In this document: piece after piece, positions 35,615-43,465 of the stretch
Numbering within the stretch: position 1 is the first letter of the stretch
How the letters are laid out: every line of letters starts with the position of its first letter
Assembly (NCBI RefSeq): GCF_045066735.1
Contig: NZ_JBISHH010000004.1
Location: 139,909 to 203,908 of the forward strand
Source: Algibacter sp045066735
GTDB taxonomy: Bacteria > Bacteroidota > Bacteroidia > Flavobacteriales > Flavobacteriaceae
DNA: 64,000 bases
Direction of reading: 5' to 3'
Program-made: the position numbers and the translations under genes
The notes under the pieces: generated by a model
Told to the model about the DNA's origin: nothing
What the model saw: the letters and a program-made list of their open reading frames with translations, nothing else
The model's database searches: none

Positions 35615-35911
35615 ATGATGAAACTTTCCGAAGACGATATAGAAAAAAGATTGCTTCAATACCCAGATTGGGAATATTATGAAAACGCAATACATGCCGA
35701 ATTTGAATTCGATAATTTTAAAGATTGCTTTAGCGCCATGAGCCGTATAGCCTTTGAGTGCGAAGCTTTAAACCATCATCCAGATTGGAGTAATGTTTAC
35801 AATATACTCAATATATCTATCTCTACACACGATGCAGATGGTGTAACAGCTAAAGATTTTAAGCTGGCCAAAGCAATAGATAGTATTGTAGTGCCTGAAG
35901 ACGAGGAATAA
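35615..35911 (+). CDS. phhB: Pterin-4a-carbinolamine dehydratase
   Basis: The 98-residue protein matches 4a-hydroxytetrahydrobiopterin dehydratase: FDNFKDCFSAMSRIAFECEALNHHPDWSNVYN (positions about 30-61, with the catalytic His pair in LNHHPDW) and ISTHDADGVTAKDFKLAKAID. It recycles the pterin cofactor of aromatic amino acid hydroxylases. Two ATGs are adjacent (35615 and 35618) and cannot be told apart. A consensus promoter for the next gene starts just after its stop. Confidence 0.9.
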   Translation: MMKLSEDDIEKRLLQYPDWEYYENAIHAEFEFDNFKDCFSAMSRIAFECEALNHHPDWSNVYNILNISISTHDADGVTAKDFKLAKAIDSIVVPEDEE

Positions 35912-35912
35912 T

Positions 35913-35942
35913 TTGTATTTCTGCTTAAGGTTTTTAACTTTG
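35913..35942 (+). promoter_or_regulatory. Consensus promoter of yebC
   Basis: TTG (35913-35915), 19 bases, TAACTTTG (35935-35942): full match to TTG / TAnnTTTG. The leader would be about 110 bases. Confidence 0.65.
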
Positions 35943-36060
35943 TGCAATTAAAAATAATAAACGTGTTTTCGCTTTCGCGTAAATATAACAATAAATAGTG
36001 AAGTTGGTCATCTATAATATCAAGATGCATTGAGATCACATCAACTAAAAGAATGTAATT

Positions 36061-36780
36061 ATGGGAAGAGCTTTTGAATTTAGAAAAGCAAGAAAAATGA
36101 AACGTTGGTCTGCCATGAGCAAAGCCTTTACACGTATAGGTAAAGATATTGTTATGGCTGTTAAAGAAGGCGGTCCCGATCCTGCAAGTAACTCGCGTTT
36201 ACGTGCCGTAATACAAAATGCAAAGGCAGTAAATATGCCTAAGGATAATGTAGAACGTGCCATTAAAAAAGCAAGTGAAAAAGGCCAAGGTGATTATAAA
36301 GAAGTTATTTTTGAAGGTTATGCACCACACGGCATTGCCGTTTTAGTAGAAACTGCAACAGATAATAATACAAGAACAGTTGCTAACGTGCGTAGCTATT
36401 TTAATAAATGTGATGGTAGTTTAGGTACTTCTGGTTCTGTAGTATTTATGTTCGACCATACTTGTAATTTTAGAATTAATGCTGAAGGATTAGATCCTGA
36501 AGAATTAGAGCTAGAATTTATAGATTTTGGAGCAGAAGAAGTTTTTGCCGATGATGATGGTATTTTAATTTACGCACCTTTTGAAAGTTTTGGAGCCATT
36601 CAGTCGGAGTTAGAATCTCGAGACATTGAAATTTTATCTTCTGGATTTGAACGCATTCCACAAGTTACTAAACCGCTATCTGCGGATGAAGCAGCCGATG
36701 TAGAAAAGCTTTTAGAAAAACTTGAAGAAGATGATGATGTGCAAAATGTATATCATACCATGGAAGAAAGTGCTGAGTAA
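36061..36780 (+). CDS. YebC/PmpR/TACO1-family protein
   Basis: The 239-residue protein begins with GRAFEFRKARKMKRWSAMSK, the Bacteroidota form of the YebC start, and continues GGPDPASNSRLRAVIQNAK and VLVETATDNNTRTVANVRS. YebC proteins were called transcriptional regulators; recent work on the family supports a role in translation of hard-to-translate sequences at the ribosome. Full length. It is monocistronic, with its own promoter and terminator. Confidence 0.92.
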   Translation: MGRAFEFRKARKMKRWSAMSKAFTRIGKDIVMAVKEGGPDPASNSRLRAVIQNAKAVNMPKDNVERAIKKASEKGQGDYKEVIFEGYAPHGIAVLVETATDNNTRTVANVRSYFNKCDGSLGTSGSVVFMFDHTCNFRINAEGLDPEELELEFIDFGAEEVFADDDGILIYAPFESFGAIQSELESRDIEILSSGFERIPQVTKPLSADEAADVEKLLEKLEEDDDVQNVYHTMEESAE

Positions 36781-36800
36781 TATTCAACTTAATATATTAA

Positions 36801-36827
36801 AGAGAACTTAGCGGTTCTCTTTTTTTT
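36801..36827 (+). terminator. Terminator after yebC
   Basis: AGAGAAC-TTAGCG-GTTCTCT followed by a run of eight T. It ends 10 bases before the next ATG at 36837, so that gene's promoter either overlaps it or transcription reads through. Confidence 0.85.
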
Positions 36828-36836
36828 GCTTTTTAT

Positions 36837-37811
36837 ATGAAAACAATAAACTGGGGAATTATAGGTTGTGGGAATGTAACCGAAGTTAAAAGCGGACCTG
36901 CTTACAAACTTACAGATGGTTTTAATATTGAAGCCGTGATGCGTCGTGATCAAGAAAAACTTGAAGATTATGCCAAGCGTCACAACATCAATAAAACATA
37001 TACAGATGCAGACGCACTTATTAATGATAGTACCATTGATGCCGTTTACATAGCAACGCCACCAGATAGCCATAAACGTTATGCGCTAAAGGTCGCTGCC
37101 GCTGGAAAACCATGTTGTATTGAAAAGCCTTTAAGTCCTAGTTATACTGATAGTTTAGAAATTTACAATGCTTTTAGCGAAAAAAATATTCCGCTATTTG
37201 TAGCCTATTATCGTAGATCTTTACCGCGATTCTTGAAGATTAAGGAATGGTTAGATAATAAATATATTGGAGATGTTAGGCATATATCTGCACATTTAAG
37301 TAAACCTGCAAACCAAACCGATTTACTAAAAAAGGATAATTGGCGAACAGATTCTAAAATTGCACCCGCAGGTTATTTTGATGATTTAGCCAGCCATGGA
37401 TTAGATTTATTCACCTTCTTTTTAGGAGATATAGAAGATGCCAAAGGCTTCAGTTTAAATCAGCAAAATTTATATTCGGCTAAGGATGCCGTTACCGCTT
37501 CTTGGTTACATAAAAATGGTATTACAGGCTCTGGAACCTGGAATTTTGGATGTAGTGATCATGTAGATCATGTTACTATTTATGGTAGTAAAGGCACCAT
37601 TGAATTCTCTGTATTTCATGAAAACCCCATTGTACTAAAAAGCGAATCTAAAACTCAATCGTTAGTTATTGAAAACCCAAAACATATCCAAACACCACAT
37701 GTTGAAAACATGAAAGCAATTTTGTTTAATGAATTAGCTGCACATCCTTCTACAGGTGAAACCGCATTACATACCAGTTGGGTAATGGATAAAATTTTAG
37801 ATAAGCTCTAA
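36837..37811 (+). CDS. Gfo/Idh/MocA-family oxidoreductase
   Basis: The 324-residue NAD(P)-dependent dehydrogenase has the Rossmann start NWGIIGCGNVTEVKSGPA, the EKP signature in CCIEKPLSPSY and the C-terminal beta-sheet domain (about 120-300) with GYFDDLASHGLDLFTFFLG, which holds the usual catalytic His. Members oxidise or reduce sugars and inositols. Substrate unknown. It starts 57 bp after the yebC stop, behind a terminator, and its stop lies 3 bp from the stop of the converging NYN gene. Confidence 0.88.
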   Translation: MKTINWGIIGCGNVTEVKSGPAYKLTDGFNIEAVMRRDQEKLEDYAKRHNINKTYTDADALINDSTIDAVYIATPPDSHKRYALKVAAAGKPCCIEKPLSPSYTDSLEIYNAFSEKNIPLFVAYYRRSLPRFLKIKEWLDNKYIGDVRHISAHLSKPANQTDLLKKDNWRTDSKIAPAGYFDDLASHGLDLFTFFLGDIEDAKGFSLNQQNLYSAKDAVTASWLHKNGITGSGTWNFGCSDHVDHVTIYGSKGTIEFSVFHENPIVLKSESKTQSLVIENPKHIQTPHVENMKAILFNELAAHPSTGETALHTSWVMDKILDKL

Positions 37812-37814
37812 ATA

Positions 37815-38561
37815 CTATTTATTTTTTACATAAATCAACTTAAAGCGTCCGTTAGTTTGATCACGTTGCTCCATTTCAAATTGTGGTAGAGATTTAAACA
37901 GTGGTGTTAACTTCTGGAAACCAAAGTTTCGAGAATCGAAGTTAGGTTGCTTTTTAAGAATTAAAGAACCAACATCACCAAGAAAAGCCCAACCATCATC
38001 ATCTGCAGCATCATCCACAGAGTTCTTTAATAACTTAATGATTTTTGGTGTTAAATTATATAAATTCTCTTTTTTAGGCTTTACCCCTTTCTTGTCCTTA
38101 TTTGTTTCTTCATCTTCGTCGCTATCCTTAGCAAGGATTTCTAAATAGATGAATTTATCGCAAGCAACAATAAAAGGATTTGGTGTTTTCTTTTCACCCA
38201 TACCATAAACCACCATAGCGGCTTCACGCAATCTGGTTGCTAGTTTTGTAAAATCACTATCTGATGATACTAAGCAAAAACCATTTACCTTTTCAGAATA
38301 TAGAATATCCATAGCATCGATAATCATTGCTGAATCTGTAGCGTTTTTACCTGTAGTATAACCGTATTGTTGTATTGGTGTTATAGCATTTTCTAAAAGT
38401 ACATTTTTCCATTTGGAAAGGTGCGGCTTAGTCCAATCTCCATAAATACGCTTTATTGTTGGTGTGCCATATTTGGCTATTTCTTCCATCATTTCAGAAA
38501 TATATCTCGATGGTATATTGTCGCCATCGATTAGAACGGCAATTTTTGTGTCTTTTATCAT
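37815..38561 (-). CDS. NYN-domain (LabA-like PIN) protein with C-terminal OST-HTH-like domain
   Basis: The 248-residue protein has an N-terminal NYN domain (about 5-145), a PIN-like nuclease fold with the expected acidic residues in AVLIDGDNIPS, NATDSAMIIDAMD and VSSDSDFTKLATRLRE. A charged linker (about 145-165) leads to a C-terminal helical domain (about 168-248) that resembles OST-HTH/LOTUS RNA-binding modules. Such proteins are probable RNases or RNA-binding regulators. It is cytoplasmic and monocistronic. Confidence 0.83.
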   Translation of the reverse strand: MIKDTKIAVLIDGDNIPSRYISEMMEEIAKYGTPTIKRIYGDWTKPHLSKWKNVLLENAITPIQQYGYTTGKNATDSAMIIDAMDILYSEKVNGFCLVSSDSDFTKLATRLREAAMVVYGMGEKKTPNPFIVACDKFIYLEILAKDSDEDEETNKDKKGVKPKKENLYNLTPKIIKLLKNSVDDAADDDGWAFLGDVGSLILKKQPNFDSRNFGFQKLTPLFKSLPQFEMEQRDQTNGRFKLIYVKNK

Positions 38562-38679
38562 AATAATTAAAGATAAAGAAATAATATAGATTTTATATTT
38601 TCTTTTAGTTATTTTTTTGTGCCTTTATTACTTAAAAATTTACTAACCATGGCTTATACAAATAGATTGCGAATAAGTT

Positions 38680-38778
38680 GCGTTAGGGATTGCAGCATTG
38701 TTGAAGCTCTTTTTGTGTTGTTGCACCTATTGCAACACAAAAAAGCGACTGCGGAAAGCCCTACCCTTGGGGAACACC
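38680..38778 (+). repeat. 99-bp intergenic element, copy A
   Basis: The copy begins GCGTTAGGGATTGCAGCATT, contains TTGTGTTG paired with CAACACAA around TTGCACCTATTG, then AAAAAGCGACTGCGGAAAGC, and ends with CCCTTGGGGAACACC. It matches copy B (47605-47703, opposite strand) at 95 of 99 positions. It sits between the minus-strand genes ending at 38955 and starting at 38561, next to a terminator. It resembles a type of GC-richer hairpin element scattered between genes in Flavobacteriaceae. It contains no gene. Confidence 0.85.
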
Positions 38779-38807
38779 ATTGCATCAAATATGTAAAAAT
38801 TAGGAAT

Positions 38808-38843
38808 AAAAAAAAGCTATATTCTTTGAGAGACATAGCTTTT
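38808..38843 (-). terminator. Terminator of the kdsB-like operon
   Basis: On the minus strand AAAAGCTAT (from 38843) pairs with ATAGCTTTT and a run of T follows (38808-38815). It lies about 110 bases past the stop at 38955. Confidence 0.75.
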
Positions 38844-38954
38844 GGGGTTTCAGTTGAAAATTCTGTTTCTTTTTAGGGACAAACAATTGTTTACTTTATG
38901 TTTCAGTATCTGCAACTAAACTTTCAATTCCAAATATTATGCCATTTATAAGAC

Positions 38955-39503
38955 TTATGAATATTTGGGTACTTTTCCTTCTACATCTTTAAAAAAATCT
39001 TTAAGAACTTTAAAGTCTGCTTCGGAATTATCTGTTGGATAAAATGGTTCTGAAATTTTGTTTTGCTTATTTTTAAAATCTAGCGTAAACATAATGATTG
39101 GAACGTTGGCTTGCTTGGCTATATAGTAAAAACCTGTACGCCACTGCTCTACTTTTTTACGAGTGCCTTCGGGTGCTAAAGTCATTCGAAACTCTTCCTT
39201 ATCTCTAAAAAGTTTAGCTATAGCATCAACTTTATTTTCATTATTTTGCCTATTTATTGGTGCTCCACCCAGGGCTCTAAAAAACCAAGCTACCGGGAAA
39301 ACGAACAATTCTTTTTTTCCTACAAAATTGGTTTTAAGTTGAACTACAGCACGTAGAAGAACTCCAATATAAAAGTCGTGCCAACTGGTGTGCGGTGCGG
39401 CAATTATTACGGCTTTTTTTACCGTATCTTTTGAAAAATTTGTATTACCTGTAATTTGCCAGCCTAAGACTTTGAAATAGATAACTTTGGCCAGCCACTG
39501 CAT
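38955..39503 (-). CDS. PlsC-like lysophospholipid acyltransferase
   Basis: The 182-residue acyltransferase has motif I with spaced His and Asp in IAAPHTSWHDFYIG, motif II-like FVGKKELFVFPVAWFFRALGG (from about residue 60) and motif III APEGTRKK. This fold moves acyl chains onto lysophosphatidic acid or other lipids at the inner membrane face. It is shorter than PlsC (about 240) and belongs to the small lipid-modifying branch. It is the last gene of a five-gene operon, starting 1 bp after the stop of the KdnB-like gene. A role in lipid A or outer lipid modification is possible. Confidence 0.85.
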   Translation of the reverse strand: MQWLAKVIYFKVLGWQITGNTNFSKDTVKKAVIIAAPHTSWHDFYIGVLLRAVVQLKTNFVGKKELFVFPVAWFFRALGGAPINRQNNENKVDAIAKLFRDKEEFRMTLAPEGTRKKVEQWRTGFYYIAKQANVPIIMFTLDFKNKQNKISEPFYPTDNSEADFKVLKDFFKDVEGKVPKYS

Positions 39504-39504
39504 A

Positions 39505-40587
39505 TTATATTTTTTTATAAATACCCTTTAATTTTTCCGGAGTTATAGTTTCTTTCCAGTTTTTACCTACTGCATTTTCCCAAAGTGGCTCTAAACTTAA
39601 GGCTACACGGATCATGGTATCAAATTGCTCATCGCTTAAATTTTCACAAATTCCCTTTGGTAATTCTATATTGTGTTTGGCCTTCATTTGCTTAAAAATA
39701 GCAACACCTTCTGGATAAAACTCTTCTAAATGATCGAATACTAAACAGTTACCAATACCATGTTTTACCCCAAGTAAAAATGATAAACCATAACTCATAG
39801 CATGCGCTACACCCACTTGAGAATATGCGATACTCATGCCACCATGCCAGCTAGCCATCATTAATTTATCTTGCGATTCTTCGTCTGATAAATCACCGTT
39901 TAAGAAAATTTCTTTACATAAATCGAAAGATTTTTCACCGTATGTTTTACTAAATTCATTTAAGTACGTTCCGTTTAAAGATTCAACACAATGTACATAG
40001 CAGTCCATGCCTGTATAAAACCATTGCTGTTTAGGTACATCTTTAGCCAATTCAGGATCTAAAAGTACTTGATCGAATGGTGTAAAATCACTGTTAATTC
40101 CTAATTTAAGTTTTGGGCCTGTTAGTATTGTTGTTCTAGAAACCTCTGCTCCAGTTCCTGAAATTGTTGGAATACCAACATGGTATATGGCCGGGTTTTT
40201 TACTAAATCCCAACCTTGATAATCTTCAGCTTCACCTTCATTGGTAATTAAAAGAGCAACTGCCTTCGATAAATCTAACAAACTCCCACCGCCAATACCA
40301 ATAATTCCAGACGGTCGTTCTTTAGACTTTAATATAATATCCTCAACAAGTTCATCGACCTGTGAAGTTTTAGGTTCTTCTTTAGATGAAACAAATATTA
40401 TTCTATCATCATAAGAAAGCTTTATTCTAGATGTTAACCATGCGTTATTTTTAAATACGTCGTCTATCAAAAAAATAAAGGGCGCATGGATACTAGATCG
40501 TTTTGGGGATAAAACGTCGTTTATTTGATTGAAACTACCTCTGCCAAATATAACTCTTGGCACCATTGGAAAGTTTTTATAACTCAT
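39505..40587 (-). CDS. kdnB: Iron-containing alcohol dehydrogenase, KdnB-like (Kdo 8-oxidase)
   Basis: The 360-residue group III alcohol dehydrogenase has the NAD-binding IGIGGGSLLDLSKAVA and the metal ligands Asp and His in GMDCYVHCVESL plus two His in HAMSYGLSFLLGVKHGIGN. The closest known function I can name is KdnB, which oxidises C8 of Kdo as the first step to 8-amino-Kdo in Shewanella. The support is its linkage to a KdsB-like gene in the same operon. KdnA, the aminotransferase of that pathway, is not seen here. The symbol is therefore tentative. Confidence 0.65.
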   Translation of the reverse strand: MSYKNFPMVPRVIFGRGSFNQINDVLSPKRSSIHAPFIFLIDDVFKNNAWLTSRIKLSYDDRIIFVSSKEEPKTSQVDELVEDIILKSKERPSGIIGIGGGSLLDLSKAVALLITNEGEAEDYQGWDLVKNPAIYHVGIPTISGTGAEVSRTTILTGPKLKLGINSDFTPFDQVLLDPELAKDVPKQQWFYTGMDCYVHCVESLNGTYLNEFSKTYGEKSFDLCKEIFLNGDLSDEESQDKLMMASWHGGMSIAYSQVGVAHAMSYGLSFLLGVKHGIGNCLVFDHLEEFYPEGVAIFKQMKAKHNIELPKGICENLSDEQFDTMIRVALSLEPLWENAVGKNWKETITPEKLKGIYKKI

Positions 40588-40635
40588 TTGTTCGGTTTTC
40601 TTTTACGAAATGTAAAAATAGTATTAATTTAAATT

Positions 40636-41253
40636 CTACTGGTTTAAAAAGTGTTGAAATTTCTTAGAAAAAAGCCCAACATGGTATCCATCGACTAAGG
40701 AATGGTTAACATGTACAGACACATTCATAATTAATTCATCATTTATACTTGTTGCTTTGCCAAAAGACAATTTTGGAACACTATCTACGAGGCCAGAATT
40801 TGGCTCTTTGTGTGCTATGAAATTAACCCAAGGTAATGCAGAGCAATGAATGCAATCGAGGCCATTAATTGGTGGAAACAAATCTGTTGAAGCCTTAATA
40901 CGATTCTTTTCAGCCTCTAAATTATTAGAAAATGTTTCTAAATTTTCATTATATGCTACAAATGAAAAACCAAACGTATTATCGTCTCTTAAAATGGTGG
41001 GTGATGTGTGTATTACATCATAAACAACCACTTGTTCGTTTTCAATTCTATATTTAAAATTTTCAACTTCATTAATTGCTCGCATACAGTCGTGCAAATA
41101 TCTTGTAAAAAAGCTAGTATTTGTATCTTTTGAAGCTTGGTATGCCTTAGTAACGTTAAAAGGAATGGTAACTGCAAAAGACGGATCGGCTAAGCCAGAA
41201 AAATGTTCAAAGTGCTGTTTTCTATTCCAGGTATTTATATCAATAACTTTCAA
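40636..41253 (-). CDS. CAT-fold acetyltransferase (chloramphenicol acetyltransferase family)
   Basis: The 205-residue protein matches classical CAT trimers: start KVIDINTWNRKQHFEHF, middle SPTILRDDNTFGFSFV, CIHCSALPWVNFIAH, and the catalytic His in VHVNHSLVDGYHV. All key residues are present, so it is a plausible acetyl-CoA-dependent enzyme. It is embedded in a lipid/sugar operon on the chromosome with no mobile element nearby, and the AT content is like that of its neighbours. I infer either an intrinsic resistance gene or an acyl transfer role in the operon's pathway. Confidence 0.85.
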   Translation of the reverse strand: MKVIDINTWNRKQHFEHFSGLADPSFAVTIPFNVTKAYQASKDTNTSFFTRYLHDCMRAINEVENFKYRIENEQVVVYDVIHTSPTILRDDNTFGFSFVAYNENLETFSNNLEAEKNRIKASTDLFPPINGLDCIHCSALPWVNFIAHKEPNSGLVDSVPKLSFGKATSINDELIMNVSVHVNHSLVDGYHVGLFSKKFQHFLNQ

Positions 41254-41254
41254 T

Positions 41255-41959
41255 TTAATCTATAAGTTTTAAAAGTTCGGTTAATGTATGAATGGTTTTA
41301 TAAGCCTTACCGTTGGTTTCCTTTTCTGTAACTTCTTCGTGCGCCCAAGTGGTATGAAATGGCACATGTATAGCCTGTGCTTTTAAATTCACTAAAGGTA
41401 AAACATCTGATTTTAAAGAATTTCCAACCATTAAAAATTCTGATGGTTTAACATCTAAGCGCTTCAATAGTTGAGAATAATTACCTTCTTGCTTATCACT
41501 TAAAACTTCTATATGATGAAAATAGCTCGTTAAACCCGATTTCTCGAGTTTACGTTCCTGATCTAATAAATCGCCTTTAGTCGCTAAAATAAGTCTGTAA
41601 TTTTTTGATAATTTTGCTAACACCTCTTCGACTCCATCTAAGAGCTCTACAGGCTTATTTAGCATATTTTTGCCTATATTCAATATAGCTTCAATGGTTT
41701 TATTAGAAACCGAATAATTCGACAATTCTAAAGCCACTTCCACCATCGATAAAGTGAATGCTTTGACACCATATCCATATAACGGTAGGTTACTTATTTC
41801 CTTTTTAAAAAGCTCTTGATCTATTTTATTTGGTGTTTCGTATTTTGATAATAACCTACCAATTTCATCTTCGGCTTCACGAAAATAAGTCTCATTTACC
41901 CAAAGCGTATCATCGGCATCAAAACCAATTACTTTTATGTTTTTATAATCTATTTCCAT
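41255..41959 (-). CDS. HAD-superfamily phosphatase
   Basis: The 234-residue HAD hydrolase has motif I KVIGFDADDTLW (nucleophile Asp), a helical C1 cap (about 25-100), motif II ILATKGD, and motif III-IV region EFLMVGNSLKSDVLP. It is longer than the KdsC phosphatase (about 170 residues, no cap), so it is not called KdsC. It overlaps the upstream KdsB-like gene by 10 bp and is followed 1 bp later by the CAT-fold gene, so all are co-transcribed. Substrate: perhaps a sugar phosphate, by context only. Confidence 0.85.
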   Translation of the reverse strand: MEIDYKNIKVIGFDADDTLWVNETYFREAEDEIGRLLSKYETPNKIDQELFKKEISNLPLYGYGVKAFTLSMVEVALELSNYSVSNKTIEAILNIGKNMLNKPVELLDGVEEVLAKLSKNYRLILATKGDLLDQERKLEKSGLTSYFHHIEVLSDKQEGNYSQLLKRLDVKPSEFLMVGNSLKSDVLPLVNLKAQAIHVPFHTTWAHEEVTEKETNGKAYKTIHTLTELLKLID

Positions 41960-42678
41960 AATTTCTTTGCGCGTTCTAAATCTTCCGGAGTATCAATTTC
42001 TACACCTTGCACATCCGTTTCTACCATTTTAATACGTTTTCCGTACTCTAAATAACGAATGCATTCTATTTTTTCTGAAGCTTCTAAAGACAACATAGGC
42101 AATCTATAGAAATCCATTATAGCTTGTTTTCTAAAGGCATAAACACCTTTGTGTTTGAAGTACCGGACACCTGCATTTTTTTCTCTTGGATATGGAATTG
42201 GACTTCTAGAAAAGTACAATGCAAAATCGGCCTGATCAACAATAACTTTTACTGTATTTGGGTTTTTGATTTCCTCTTCGTCGGTAATGTGTACCATTAA
42301 TGATGCCAAATCAACCTCTTTATTAGGATCTTTTTTAAACACCTCAATAAGTTTGGTTAACGATTCTTTATCTGTAAAAGGCTCATCGCCCTGAACGTTA
42401 ATTACAACATCTACATCTAAAAACTCTACGGCTTCTGCAATTCTATCGCTACCACAATCATGTTCTTTTTTACTCATCATAGCTTTTCCGCCATGATTTA
42501 CAATTTCGTTATAAATTATATCGCTATCTGTAACCACAATAACATCATCGAATAATTTGGTCGCTACGGTAGCTTGGTAAGTTCTAAGAATAACTGTTTT
42601 TCCTCCCAAATCTTGCATAAGTTTAGCTGGGAAACGTGATGCACTATACCGTGCAGGAATCATTGAAATTATTTTCAT
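41950..42678 (-). CDS. kdsB: 3-deoxy-manno-octulosonate cytidylyltransferase
   Basis: The 242-residue enzyme activates Kdo (or 8-amino-Kdo) as the CMP-sugar for lipopolysaccharide. Motifs: MIPARYSASRFPAKLMQDL, MSKKEHDCGSDRIAEA, INVQGDEPF and HKGVYAFRKQAI, as in KdsB. Length is standard. It is the first gene of the operon that contains the KdnB-like dehydrogenase, which raises the chance that the true substrate is 8-amino-Kdo. The HAD gene start overlaps its 3' end. Confidence 0.92.
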   Translation of the reverse strand: MKIISMIPARYSASRFPAKLMQDLGGKTVILRTYQATVATKLFDDVIVVTDSDIIYNEIVNHGGKAMMSKKEHDCGSDRIAEAVEFLDVDVVINVQGDEPFTDKESLTKLIEVFKKDPNKEVDLASLMVHITDEEEIKNPNTVKVIVDQADFALYFSRSPIPYPREKNAGVRYFKHKGVYAFRKQAIMDFYRLPMLSLEASEKIECIRYLEYGKRIKMVETDVQGVEIDTPEDLERAKKLWK

Positions 42679-42785
42679 GTAATGGTACTGTATATTAAAA
42701 ACCTTGTTTTTAAGCTCTTATTTAAAATAAATTCTTAAACTAAACCTTAAATCTTCATCAAAAATAAGATAAATTATAGAATGTT

Positions 42786-43352
42786 TTAGGTCTTACTTGG
42801 TTTAAACTTCTTATAAACTTTAAAAATTATGAATAATATAAGAACAACTAAAATTATAGCAAGAATTGGCATAAATATAGAAACAACCGACATTACCAAA
42901 GAGGTTCCCGTTTCTAAAGTTGCTACAATAGGGTTCGCTAAACCGCCCGTTGTAGCTGTAGACGCTAAACGCGTAGTACCTGATGTTCCTGCTACAGCTG
43001 CAGCCGTACCTCCTCCAGCTATAATGGCCAATGCCCAAGTTACCACAGGGCTCAAATCTGCAACTGTAGAAAGCATAACAGCCGTGCCAGCTAATGCGGC
43101 TAATGGCACGGCAATGGTATCTAATAAATTATCGACATAAGGAATAAAATAAGCGCAAATTTCGACTAACGTCGCTACACCTAAAGTAATTATAGCGGCA
43201 GTACTACCAATCCATTCCCAAGATTCGTTAAGCTCCCATACATCAAAATAAGCTGCCAAACTTAAAGTAAATAAGGGCATAAAAACTCTAAATCCAACCG
43301 AAGCGGAAAGCCCAATGCCTAAAAAAATACTTATTATAGTTTCTGCTGTCAT
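42786..43352 (-). CDS. DUF4126-family membrane protein
   Basis: The 188-residue very hydrophobic protein has about five membrane helices. It begins with ETIISIFLGIGLSASVGFRV, typical of DUF4126, and has a Gly/Ala/Thr-rich central segment (IIAGGGTAAAVAGTSGTTRL). The C-terminus is basic (KVYKKFKPSKT), so likely cytoplasmic. Function unknown. A TAACTTTG box on the minus strand (43392-43399) may be its promoter. It is 107 bp from the kdsB-like gene and probably a separate unit. Confidence 0.75.
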   Translation of the reverse strand: MTAETIISIFLGIGLSASVGFRVFMPLFTLSLAAYFDVWELNESWEWIGSTAAIITLGVATLVEICAYFIPYVDNLLDTIAVPLAALAGTAVMLSTVADLSPVVTWALAIIAGGGTAAAVAGTSGTTRLASTATTGGLANPIVATLETGTSLVMSVVSIFMPILAIILVVLILFIIFKVYKKFKPSKT

Positions 43353-43465
43353 AAATTGCTACAAGATCGAATTATTAATTATGTCACTTTTCAAAGTTAC
43401 AAAACAAATAATCAACATCATTAAATCAAATTCCATTCCAAAGTAAAACGGATTATACTGTTTTT

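Noticed and set aside
38619..38876. 85-codon plus-strand frame
   Set aside because: It runs across the 99-bp repeat and the terminator hairpin of the minus-strand operon; the repeat copy at 47605-47703 does not keep the frame.
40636..41253. CAT-fold gene as an acquired resistance cassette
   Set aside because: No insertion sequence, integron site or base-composition change surrounds it, and it is packed inside a chromosomal operon; a core or intrinsic gene is more likely.
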